DNA of 64,000 nt, from assembly GCA_000431235.1 (NCBI GenBank), contig HF988732.1:1-64000 (forward strand), read 5' to 3'. Below are positions 16,183 to 24,165 of this stretch, piece by piece. A model generated the notes under the pieces. It was not told where the DNA came from. It saw only the letters and a program-made list of their open reading frames with translations, and made no database searches. The stretch comes from Coprobacillus sp. CAG:698 (GTDB taxonomy: Bacteria; Bacillota_I; Bacilli_A; ML615J-28; CAG-698). The position numbers were made by a program, and so were the translations under genes. Numbering within the stretch: the first letter of the stretch is position 1; every line of letters begins with the position of its first letter.

Positions 16183-17874
16183 ATGAAAAAATTTTTTTAT
16201 ACATTTGTTTTTGTTATGATGCTTTTAATTCTCACAGGATGTGGAGAAAAATATTGTAAGGTTAATGTTATTGTAAATGGAAATGAAACAATAAACTACG
16301 TAGAAACTGGTAAAATCTATGAACCTACTGATGATAGGACAATAGGGTTATTTTATGATGAAGCTTGTACAAAGGAGTATAAGGATGAACCGATTAATGA
16401 AAATACTACTTTATATGCAAAGCTAAAGTTAATTAAAGTTGACATTGTTATTGATGGCAAGTTAAACACTTTTGAAATCAATAGTGGTGATAAAATTAAT
16501 AATATTAATCAAAATATCAAATTATACTATGATAAAGATTATACAAAAGAGTATAAAAATGAACCAATTACAGAAAGCATAACACTTTATGGGACAGATA
16601 AAACGAAAAGTGTTAATGTAGTTATTAATGGTAAAGTAAATACCTTTGCAATCGAAAAAGGGCAAATACTTAACGTCGAAAGTATTAATAAAGATATAAA
16701 GTTATACTATGATGAAACTTATACAAAGAAGTATAATAATGAACCGATTAATGATAATATCACTTTGTATGGAAGAGAAGAAAAAGAACTTGTAACAGTT
16801 AAAGTCATTAGAGCAGATGGAATCCAAAATGTCCAAATTGAGAAAGGTGGATATTTATTTATCAGAGATTTCGATGATGAAAGATTACTTGGTTTATATT
16901 ATGATGAGGAATTAACAAGTGAATATGAAATAGATAAAATTAATGAAGATATAACATTATATGCTAAGGAAAAATATGTAACTGTTAAAGTATATGTGAA
17001 TATGATTTCCAGAAGAGAATATGAGGTTTTATATAATGATGTATTCGACAAGAATTCAATAGATTTATTATATTATACTGATGAAAATTTATATTATGAT
17101 GAAGATTTTAAAAACGAATATAAAAATAAAAAACTTACAGAAGACCTTGTATTATATAAAAAAGAGCATAATTTAACTATAATGTTTGAAAGAAAAACAA
17201 TATATATAGAAACTGGAACAAAACTAACAGAAGAAAATATGGCAAAAATTGGTATTACTAAACCAGATAATTTGTATACTGATAATTTATTCATTAAGAA
17301 GTTTGTTAATGAAAACATTATTAAAAGTACTTATTTATATGAAAAAGATGATTATACTTTCTATGGAAGAGTAAAAAAATCAGCAATTAATGTTTATGAT
17401 TTAAATATACTACTACCATTAGGCTGTAAAATACATGATGATGGTTATGATTTAAATGAGGAAGTAAATATAGAAGTATTCTATGGTAATGATACCTCAA
17501 TGATATTTTACAATAAGCGACTAGATGAAAATAATCATGATGGATTTATATATTTACGCAATGATGATTTCAATATTAGGAGTTTTGCAATTAAAGAAAT
17601 ATTTTATGAAAATTATACAATAGTAAAAGAAAATTTTAAAACTATTGATGGCATAAAATATTTTGCAGTTAAATATAAAGCAAGTACAATAATTAATATT
17701 CCTAAACAATTCTTAGATAGTAAATATGATTCAATATGCATAGATTTAGTTAGTGGAAATATAGAGCAAGATTTATGTACTCGTAATTTTTGGGATATAT
17801 TATATCTCAAAATGACTTTTAAAGATGGTAAAGTATATTTTAGCGGATCGTACATAGATCTTATGTATGATTAA
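16183..17874 (+). CDS. Surface lipoprotein with six tandem InlB/Flg_new-like repeats
   Basis: A lipoprotein signal with lipobox LTGC places lipidated Cys20 at the mature N-terminus. Residues about 24-388 form six repeats of 58-64 residues, each ending in a pattern like LYYDEDYTKEYKNEPINENITLY, here split as YYD..YTKEY and EPI..ITLY. Repeats 2 and 3 are the most alike, also at DNA level, which points to recent duplication. A unique region of about 175 residues follows. These repeats resemble the Listeria-Bacteroides type found in adhesins and other surface proteins. A6 then T7 runs occur in the first codons. The gene is alone between its own promoter and terminator. The ligand is unknown. Confidence 0.85.
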   Translation: MKKFFYTFVFVMMLLILTGCGEKYCKVNVIVNGNETINYVETGKIYEPTDDRTIGLFYDEACTKEYKDEPINENTTLYAKLKLIKVDIVIDGKLNTFEINSGDKINNINQNIKLYYDKDYTKEYKNEPITESITLYGTDKTKSVNVVINGKVNTFAIEKGQILNVESINKDIKLYYDETYTKKYNNEPINDNITLYGREEKELVTVKVIRADGIQNVQIEKGGYLFIRDFDDERLLGLYYDEELTSEYEIDKINEDITLYAKEKYVTVKVYVNMISRREYEVLYNDVFDKNSIDLLYYTDENLYYDEDFKNEYKNKKLTEDLVLYKKEHNLTIMFERKTIYIETGTKLTEENMAKIGITKPDNLYTDNLFIKKFVNENIIKSTYLYEKDDYTFYGRVKKSAINVYDLNILLPLGCKIHDDGYDLNEEVNIEVFYGNDTSMIFYNKRLDENNHDGFIYLRNDDFNIRSFAIKEIFYENYTIVKENFKTIDGIKYFAVKYKASTIINIPKQFLDSKYDSICIDLVSGNIEQDLCTRNFWDILYLKMTFKDGKVYFSGSYIDLMYD

Positions 17875-17901
17875 TAATATAAAATGTTTATTATTTGTAA
17901 C

Positions 17902-17939
17902 GTCATATATTTAAGGTTAAACAATCTTATGACTTTTTT
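17902..17939 (+). terminator. Terminator of the repeat lipoprotein
   Basis: An outer stem GTCAT/ATGAC and an inner stem AAGGTT-AAAC-AATCTT are followed by six T. Confidence 0.75.
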
Positions 17940-17961
17940 CAAAGCAAATGTAAAACATTTC

Positions 17962-17990
17962 TTGATAAAAGTTTTTAGAAATGTTATAAT
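17962..17990 (+). promoter_or_regulatory. Promoter of the amino-acid permease
   Basis: TTGATA (17962-17967), a 17-nt spacer and TATAAT (17985-17990) with an extended TGT. Upstream is the small inverted repeat AAATGT-AAA-ACATTT (17946-17960), just before the -35. Confidence 0.75.
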
Positions 17991-18001
17991 TTAGGGTGTA
18001 T

Positions 18002-18024
18002 ATTTATATACAGTGTATATAAAT
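18002..18024. promoter_or_regulatory. Perfect 10-bp inverted repeat at the permease transcript start
   Basis: ATTTATATAC (18002-18011), an AGT centre and GTATATAAAT (18015-18024) lie about 12 nt after the -10. It could be a repressor operator or a 5' hairpin stabilising the mRNA. Confidence 0.5.
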
Positions 18025-18057
18025 TACTAATTCCATAATTTAACGGAGGGAAAGGTT

Positions 18058-19506
18058 ATGAAACTAGAAAAAAAGTATGGACTTTTTACAGCAATCTGCA
18101 TGGTTGTTGGTATTGTAATTGGTTCAGGTGTATTCTTTAAAGCCCAAAATATCTTAAATACAACTGGCGGTAATATGACATTAGGTATTTTGGCATGGAT
18201 TATAGGCGGAGTCATTATGCTTATTTGTGCTTGCACTTTTGCAGTTATGGCAACGAAATATGAAAAAGTCAATGGAATTGTTGACTACGCAGAAGTTACA
18301 GTTGGAAAGGGGTATGCATATCACGTTGGATGGTTTCTTTCTCTTATATATTATCCAACTTTAACAAGTGTTCTTGCATGGCTCTCAGCAAGATATTTTG
18401 GTGAATTGTTTGGATGGGGTCTTTCTTCACCTGAAGTTATGACTTTAGGATGCTTATTTTTAGTTTCATCATTTGCACTTAATTCACTAGCACCAAAACT
18501 TGCTGGAAAATTCCAAGTAAGTACAACAATAATCAAATTAATACCATTACTTTTAATGGCAGTTGTTGGAACTATATATGGATTATGCCAAACAACTTTA
18601 AGCTATAAAGTTATTGATGGTAAGTTAGTCAAAGATGGCGCTACACAAATGCAAATATTAATAAATAATTTTAAACATGTTGGTGATTCAGGGTTTAGCA
18701 TTTTGTTTGCAGCTATTGTTGCTACTGCCTTTGCTTATGAAGGTTGGATAGTTGCTACATCAATTAATGCCGAACTTAAAAACTCTAAAAAGAATCTTCC
18801 ACTAGCTCTATTTATTGGATCTATTATAATAGTTTTAGTATATGTATTATACTATATCGGTGTAGCTGGTGGTGCTACTATCGAAGTACTACAAGTTGGA
18901 GGTGCTCCATATGCATTCTTACAAATATTTGGAGATTTCTTTGGGACAATTTTAAAAGTGTTCGTTGTCGTTTCTTGTTTAGGAACTTTAAACGGACTAA
19001 TGTTAGGCTGTACAAGAGGTTTATATGCTATTGCTAGTCGTGACCTAGGTCCACATGCCAAAGTTTTAAAGCATGTTGATCCGGAAACAAATATGCCTAC
19101 AAATTCAAGTGTTTTAGGTTTACTACTTTGTGGGATATGGTATGCATATTTTTATATAGCTAATTTGTCACAAAATGCATCATTTGGATTTTTCTCATTT
19201 GATTCTTCTGAACTTCCAATTGTAACAACATATGCATTTTATATTCCTATATTTATTATGATGATTATAAAAGAAAGAAAAGAATTAGGTACCTTGAAAG
19301 GAATAGTTCTACCATCTCTTTCAATACTTTGTTGCCTTTTTATGATTGTTGCGGCAATATATGCTCATGGTGTAACTCCTCTTATCAATTCTTTAGAAAA
19401 TGGAAAATTTAGCTGTCCAATAATTGCTTATTTAATTGTATTCACTATTATTATGATCATTGGAACAATATTTTATCTACGTGATAAAAAAGAAACTGTA
19501 AATTAA
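18058..19506 (+). CDS. APC-superfamily amino-acid permease
   Basis: A 482-residue integral membrane protein with about twelve hydrophobic helices. The first helix, VGIVIGSGVFFKAQNIL, carries the GSGVF substrate-binding turn typical of the amino acid/polyamine/organocation family (LAT/SteT-like branch). The later ATAFAYEGWIVA segment matches the helix-6 consensus of this branch. It would import or exchange an amino acid across the plasma membrane; specificity cannot be read from the sequence. The start follows GGAGGG. It is a single-gene unit with its own promoter, palindrome and terminator. Confidence 0.9.
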   Translation: MKLEKKYGLFTAICMVVGIVIGSGVFFKAQNILNTTGGNMTLGILAWIIGGVIMLICACTFAVMATKYEKVNGIVDYAEVTVGKGYAYHVGWFLSLIYYPTLTSVLAWLSARYFGELFGWGLSSPEVMTLGCLFLVSSFALNSLAPKLAGKFQVSTTIIKLIPLLLMAVVGTIYGLCQTTLSYKVIDGKLVKDGATQMQILINNFKHVGDSGFSILFAAIVATAFAYEGWIVATSINAELKNSKKNLPLALFIGSIIIVLVYVLYYIGVAGGATIEVLQVGGAPYAFLQIFGDFFGTILKVFVVVSCLGTLNGLMLGCTRGLYAIASRDLGPHAKVLKHVDPETNMPTNSSVLGLLLCGIWYAYFYIANLSQNASFGFFSFDSSELPIVTTYAFYIPIFIMMIIKERKELGTLKGIVLPSLSILCCLFMIVAAIYAHGVTPLINSLENGKFSCPIIAYLIVFTIIMIIGTIFYLRDKKETVN

Positions 19507-19515
19507 ATATAAGTT

Positions 19516-19547
19516 AAGCTTTACGCATAATACGTAGGGCTTTTTTT
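19516..19547 (+). terminator. Terminator of the amino-acid permease
   Basis: A 10-bp stem (AAGCTTTACG at 19516-19525, CGTAGGGCTT at 19533-19542, two G-T pairs) is followed by a T-run. Confidence 0.8.
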
Positions 19548-19568
19548 GTATAAAAAGTTTATATTTGC

Positions 19569-19597
19569 TTGAAAAATGTGGCAAAAAGTGATAAAAT
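19569..19597 (+). promoter_or_regulatory. Promoter of methyltransferase-sigma-anti-sigma operon
   Basis: TTGAAA (19569-19574), a 17-nt spacer and TAAAAT (19592-19597), preceded by TGA. Confidence 0.65.
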
Positions 19598-19634
19598 ATA
19601 ACATATACATAGAAATAGCGAATCGAGGGTATAT

Positions 19635-20291
19635 ATGATTACTTTAGACTATTTACCAAACCATCCAGAAATTAAATTATATCAAGATGATAAAATGATT
19701 AGGATTAACACCGATACAGAGTGCCTAGGAGAATTTATCAAAGTTTATAGGGAAGATATTGTCTTAGACATAGGAACTAATAACGGAGCTCTTTTACTAT
19801 ACGCTAATATGTTTAATCCTAAAAAACTAATTGGAATAGACATTAATAAAGAAGCCTTGAAATTATGTAAAAAAAATATGGAGCTTAATGGAATTACTAA
19901 TTATGAACTTAAAGAAGCAAATGCAATGGAATATATTTCTGATGAAGTTGATGTAATTATTTGCAATCCCCCATATTTTAAAACTGAGGAAAACAATAAG
20001 TGTAAAAACGAGTTGTTAGCTATTGCTAAGCATGAGAGTAATTTTACATTAGAAGGACTCATTAAAACAACATATAAAAATTTAAAAATTAATGGAACAT
20101 TTTATATGCTCTTTGTTACTAGTAGAATTGTAGAAGTTATGAGTTTGTTAGAAAAAAACCATTTTACAGTTAAAGAAATGAAATTTGTTTATGATTGTAA
20201 TAAAGATTTTTCAAACGTATTTATGGTTAAATGCGTAAAGTATGGTAACATAGGTACAATTGTTCAAAAGCCAGTTATAATAAAAAGATAG
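19635..20291 (+). CDS. TrmN6-like tRNA/rRNA adenine N6-methyltransferase
   Basis: A class I SAM-dependent methyltransferase of 218 residues. LDIGTNNGALLLYA is motif I and IGIDINKEALKLC is motif II. VDVIICNPPYFKTEENN gives the NPPY motif used for amino-group methylation of adenine or similar bases. The arrangement matches the TrmN6/YabB family, which methylates A37 of tRNA1(Val) in E. coli. The exact RNA target here is inferred. It is first in an operon with a sigma factor 9 nt downstream. Confidence 0.85.
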   Translation: MITLDYLPNHPEIKLYQDDKMIRINTDTECLGEFIKVYREDIVLDIGTNNGALLLYANMFNPKKLIGIDINKEALKLCKKNMELNGITNYELKEANAMEYISDEVDVIICNPPYFKTEENNKCKNELLAIAKHESNFTLEGLIKTTYKNLKINGTFYMLFVTSRIVEVMSLLEKNHFTVKEMKFVYDCNKDFSNVFMVKCVKYGNIGTIVQKPVIIKR

Positions 20292-20300
20292 GGTAAAAAC

Positions 20301-20798
20301 ATGAATTCAAAAAAAATTGACAAATATATAAAAAGGTTTATGAAAGGTGACCAAGATGCTTTCAATGTGATTTATCACGAAACGTATACATATGTTTATC
20401 TTACTATAAGAAATTATACAGGTAACGTTGTTTACGTAGAAGATTTGATTCAAGAAACATATATGAAAGTAATTGACTCTTTAGAAAGTTATACTTTAGG
20501 AACTAATTTTTATGCTTGGGTAACATCAATTGCTAGAAATCTAACAATTAATTACTTAAAGAATCGAAATCGAGTTGAGATTAGAGATATTACTGATCCA
20601 TGTTTTGAAAAAGAAATTGAAAATTTAGAAATAAGTCACTATTTAGATAAGTTACTAGATAATGAAAAGGAAATAGTTATATATCATTTAGTCTTTGGAT
20701 TTAATTTTAAAAAAATATCAGAATTAACAGGTTTAAGTTATAATCAAGTATATTATGCTTATAAGAAAGCAGTTGAAAGAATAAGAGGTGAATTTTAA
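20301..20798 (+). CDS. ECF-like RNA polymerase sigma factor
   Basis: A 165-residue sigma-70 family protein. Region 2 spans about 25-88 (YVEDLIQETYMKVIDSLESY, then FYAWVTSIARNLTINYLK), and region 4 about 112-163 with its helix-turn-helix (FKKISELTGLSYNQVYYAYK). There is no region 3, as in ECF sigma factors. It should direct polymerase to promoters of a stress or surface regulon. Its stop overlaps the start of the next gene in TAATG, typical of a sigma/anti-sigma pair. No ECF-type promoter in front of its own operon was recognised. Confidence 0.88.
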   Translation: MNSKKIDKYIKRFMKGDQDAFNVIYHETYTYVYLTIRNYTGNVVYVEDLIQETYMKVIDSLESYTLGTNFYAWVTSIARNLTINYLKNRNRVEIRDITDPCFEKEIENLEISHYLDKLLDNEKEIVIYHLVFGFNFKKISELTGLSYNQVYYAYKKAVERIRGEF

Positions 20799-21316
20799 TG
20801 GATAGAAAGAGTTTTAAGAAAAATATTATTGAATCTGTACAAATACCTGAAATGCCAGAAGTAGTCAAAGAATATGCTAGTAAAAAGAAATATGTAGTTC
20901 ATGAAGAAAATAATAATAAGTTTAAAGTTGTTTTAAAAGTTGCCTATATGGTTATATTTATATGTTTGCTTTTGGTTACTAGTATAAGTTTATTCAGCAA
21001 AAATGGTCTTCATAATAGTAGCCTTAATGATTTAATGGGAGTTAGTAATTACGAAGGCAAAATTGTAAACAATGTTTACGTAACATATATTTTATATAGT
21101 GAAAAGTATTATCGCAATGAGGATAAAGGAATAAGCGATCATTATGATACATCTATTTCTAATATTGTTTGCGAAATATATTTTGTTTTACTAGAAAAAC
21201 CTATAGATGAAGCAACTGAAATAATAATGGAAAAGTATAACTATGAAGGATTAGATAATTTAATTAAGAGGATTGACAGGGCCATGAGAGATATGGTTTT
21301 CAACAAAGAAGAATAG
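20798..21316 (+). CDS. Single-pass membrane protein, candidate anti-sigma factor
   Basis: A 172-residue protein with a charged cytoplasmic N-terminus (1-44), one membrane helix (about 45-66) and an extracytoplasmic C-terminal domain of about 105 residues. No zinc HxxxCxxC motif is seen, so it is not a ZAS-type anti-sigma factor. One-base TAATG coupling to the upstream sigma factor and the topology make anti-sigma function the best guess. The family is not recognised from sequence. Confidence 0.65.
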   Translation: MDRKSFKKNIIESVQIPEMPEVVKEYASKKKYVVHEENNNKFKVVLKVAYMVIFICLLLVTSISLFSKNGLHNSSLNDLMGVSNYEGKIVNNVYVTYILYSEKYYRNEDKGISDHYDTSISNIVCEIYFVLLEKPIDEATEIIMEKYNYEGLDNLIKRIDRAMRDMVFNKEE

Positions 21317-21323
21317 AGCAAAA

Positions 21324-21357
21324 AGCTATGGATGTTAATGACATTTCATAGTTTTTT
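21324..21357 (+). terminator. Terminator of the sigma operon
   Basis: CTATG/CATAG and inner ATGT/ACAT pairings are followed by six T. Confidence 0.75.
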
Positions 21358-21381
21358 ATTTAACCTTTTTTAAAATATGTA

Positions 21382-21410
21382 TTTAATTTTATAAGGATTT
21401 GTGGTATAAT
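21382..21410 (+). promoter_or_regulatory. Promoter of ftsY-ylxM-ffh
   Basis: A perfect TATAAT (21405-21410) with an extended TGG and a weak TTTAAT -35 (21382-21387), 17-nt spacing. Confidence 0.6.
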
Positions 21411-21443
21411 TTAATGAATATATATTTATAAGGAGAACAAATT

Positions 21444-22424
21444 ATGGGAATTTTTAGTATCTTTAAAAGTAAAAAGAAAAAAGAAGAAGCTTCAAAATAT
21501 AGAATTGGAATGGAAAAAACAAGAAAGTCAAGTGCATTTAGTCGTTTGGCTAATCTGTTTAAATCACATAGTCAAATAGATGATGATTTGTTTGACGAAT
21601 TAGAAGAAATATTTGTTATGGCCGATATTGGCGTTGATACGGTAGTAAAGTTCATTGATGAACTAAAGAATGATGAAAGAGTAAAAGGTTTAAGCAGTGC
21701 TAAGGATTTACAACCAATTATTATCGATAAGATGTTTGATATCTACTTGAAGGGTGAAGTGGTAAATACTAATTTAAACTTCAATAAAAATGGTTTAAGT
21801 GTCTTTTTATTTGTTGGTGTAAATGGAACTGGAAAAACAACTACAATTGCAAAGATTGCTAGTAAACTAAAGAGCGAAGGAAAAAAAGTTTTAGTTGCTG
21901 CAGGTGACACTTTTAGAGCTGGAGCAAGTGAGCAACTTGAAGTTTGGGGCAAAAGAATTGGCTTTGAAGTAGTTACAAAAGATTATGGTAGCGATCCATC
22001 AAGTGTTATTTATGATGCTATATCTAAAGCTAAAAAGGAAAATTATGATGTATTGCTTTGTGACACAGCTGGACGTTTACAAACTAAAGTAAATCTAATG
22101 AAAGAACTAGAAAAAATAAAAAAAGTCATTTCTCGTGAAGTTGAAGGTGCACCTCAAGATACACTACTTGTTATTGATGCAACAACGGGTCAAAATGGCT
22201 TGTCTCAAGCTAAAGCCTTCATCGAAGCAACGGAAGTTACAGGAGTAGTTCTAACAAAACTTGATGGTACAGCTAAAGGTGGAATTGTTCTAGCTATTAG
22301 AGATATGTATAATATACCAATCAAATTTGTTGGCTTAGGTGAAAAAGTAGAAGATCTTGAATATTTCGATATTGAAAAATATGTATATGGCTTATTTGCT
22401 GAGATGATTGATGATGAAGAATGA
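21444..22424 (+). CDS. ftsY: Signal recognition particle receptor FtsY
   Basis: A 326-residue SRP-GTPase. A short basic N-terminus precedes the NG domain; the long acidic A domain of E. coli FtsY is absent, as usual in Firmicutes. GVNGTGKTTT (125-134) is the P-loop, DTAGR is G3 and TKLDG is G4. It docks ribosome-nascent chain-SRP complexes at the membrane. The start follows AAGGAGAA. The 3' end overlaps ylxM, and ffh follows, so both SRP GTPases are in one operon. Confidence 0.97.
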   Translation: MGIFSIFKSKKKKEEASKYRIGMEKTRKSSAFSRLANLFKSHSQIDDDLFDELEEIFVMADIGVDTVVKFIDELKNDERVKGLSSAKDLQPIIIDKMFDIYLKGEVVNTNLNFNKNGLSVFLFVGVNGTGKTTTIAKIASKLKSEGKKVLVAAGDTFRAGASEQLEVWGKRIGFEVVTKDYGSDPSSVIYDAISKAKKENYDVLLCDTAGRLQTKVNLMKELEKIKKVISREVEGAPQDTLLVIDATTGQNGLSQAKAFIEATEVTGVVLTKLDGTAKGGIVLAIRDMYNIPIKFVGLGEKVEDLEYFDIEKYVYGLFAEMIDDEE

Positions 22425-22743
22425 TGAAAATATAATAATTCAAAGAGACTATTATATTACTTTATATGATTATTATGGAGATTTACTTACTCCAAAACAA
22501 AAGCAATATTTTAGTGATTTTTATGACAATGATTTAACACTTTCAGAAATTGCTTTGAATAATAATATTTCTCGAAGTGCAGTATTTGATGCTATAGACA
22601 AAATAAATAAATCATTAAAAGGTTATGAAGACGTTTTAAAATTATATGATAAAAGTAAAAAGAAAGAAAAATTATATGAAGAATATGAAAATAAATCAGG
22701 TTCTTATAAAGAACTTATCAATAAATTAAAAGAAATAGAATAG
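22411..22743 (+). CDS. ylxM: YlxM-type helix-turn-helix protein (UPF0122)
   Basis: A 110-residue protein with a sigma-70 region 4-like helix-turn-helix (LTPKQKQYFSDFYDNDLTLS, then EIALNNNISRSAVFDAIDKI). It is the standard companion of ffh in Firmicutes, where it has been linked to SRP function. The reading frame overlaps the end of ftsY. ATG at 22411 is preferred; a TTG three bases earlier and an ATG at 22414 are alternatives. Confidence 0.9.
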   Translation: MMKNDENIIIQRDYYITLYDYYGDLLTPKQKQYFSDFYDNDLTLSEIALNNNISRSAVFDAIDKINKSLKGYEDVLKLYDKSKKKEKLYEEYENKSGSYKELINKLKEIE

Positions 22744-22752
22744 GTGATTATT

Positions 22753-24156
22753 ATGCCATTTGAAAGTTTATCAGAAAGATTACAAATGACTGTTCGTCGT
22801 CTAACAGGAAGAGCAGTTTTAACTGAAAAAGATATAGATGAAATGATGAAAGAAGTTCGTCTTTCATTATTAGAAGCCGATGTAAATTACAAAGTTGTCA
22901 AGAAATTTACTTCTGATATTAAAGAAAAAGCATTAGGAGAGAAGATATTGAAGTCATTAACACCTGGTGATATGGTAATAAAATTAGTCCTAGATGAGCT
23001 AAAAATGCTAATGGGTGAAGAAGCTGAAGGAATATCTTACAAGATCAATGGAATGACAGTTATAATGTTAGTAGGTTTACAAGGTGCTGGTAAGACAACA
23101 CATTGCGGGAAACTAGCAAATTACTTACGCAAAAAAGACGCTAAAAAACCTATGCTAATTGCTGGTGATATTTATCGTCCAGCAGCCATTAATCAATTAG
23201 TCCAAGTTGGAAAACAAATTGGTGTTGAAGTATTCGAGATGGGTACAAACCATAAAGTTACAGATATTGTAAAAAAAGGTTTGGAATATGCCAAAAGTAA
23301 GGGATATGACCTAGTTATTATTGATACAGCTGGTCGTTTACACATTAACGAAGAATTAATGGTTGAATTAGAAGAAGTATCAAAGATTGCCAAACCTGAT
23401 GAAATTTTATTAACAATTGACTCAATGATGGGACAAGATTCAATTAATGTTATTACAACTTTCAATGAAAGATTAAAACTTACAGGTTGTATATTAACAA
23501 AACTTGATGGCGACACTCGTGGTGGTGCTGCTCTATCAATTAGATATCTAACAAATGTTCCAATTAAATTCATGGGTGTTGGTGAAAAAATAGATCAACT
23601 TGAAGTCTTCCATCCAGAGAGAATGGCTAAGAGAATTTTAGGAATGGGTGACTTAGTGTCCCTTGTTGAAAAGGCTACTGATTCAATTGAAGAAGAAGAA
23701 GCAACAAAGCTTATGGAAAGAATTCAAAAAGGAATTTATGACTATAATGATTATTTAAAACAACTAAAATGGATCAAAAAAATGGGCTCGCTAAAAGGTA
23801 TTTTGTCACTAATTCCTGGTTTAGGACAACAAATTAAAAACCTTGATATTGATGAGAAAAAGTTTGAAAACGTCAAAGTAATTATTATGTCAATGACAAA
23901 AGATGAACGAAAATATCCTGAATTACTTGACAAATCACCATCAAGAAGAGAACGTATTGCCAAAGGAAGTGGACGTCCTTATACTGAAGTTAATGCATTA
24001 GTTAAGCAATTTAATGAAATGAAAAAGCAAATGAAGTCATTTTCTAGTCTTTCTGAAGCGGATTTAGCTAAGGGAAAACTTCCTCAAAATATGATGCGCG
24101 CACCTCAAAAACAAAAGAAAGGAAAAGGAAAAGGAAAAGGCGGATTCCGATTCTAG
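22753..24156 (+). CDS. ffh: Signal recognition particle protein Ffh (SRP54)
   Basis: A 467-residue protein. The N-terminal four-helix bundle is followed by the GTPase domain (P-loop GLQGAGKTT at about 108-116, then DTAGR and TKLDGDTRGG). The Met-rich M domain binds 4.5S/6S RNA and signal sequences. The C-terminus is a basic Gly-Lys tail ending GGFRF. ATG at 22753 is chosen because AGGTGA lies six bases before it; an in-frame GTG at 22744 falls inside that site. The SRP RNA gene itself was not found in this window. Confidence 0.97.
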   Translation: MPFESLSERLQMTVRRLTGRAVLTEKDIDEMMKEVRLSLLEADVNYKVVKKFTSDIKEKALGEKILKSLTPGDMVIKLVLDELKMLMGEEAEGISYKINGMTVIMLVGLQGAGKTTHCGKLANYLRKKDAKKPMLIAGDIYRPAAINQLVQVGKQIGVEVFEMGTNHKVTDIVKKGLEYAKSKGYDLVIIDTAGRLHINEELMVELEEVSKIAKPDEILLTIDSMMGQDSINVITTFNERLKLTGCILTKLDGDTRGGAALSIRYLTNVPIKFMGVGEKIDQLEVFHPERMAKRILGMGDLVSLVEKATDSIEEEEATKLMERIQKGIYDYNDYLKQLKWIKKMGSLKGILSLIPGLGQQIKNLDIDEKKFENVKVIIMSMTKDERKYPELLDKSPSRRERIAKGSGRPYTEVNALVKQFNEMKKQMKSFSSLSEADLAKGKLPQNMMRAPQKQKKGKGKGKGGFRF

Positions 24157-24165
24157 ACATAAAAT

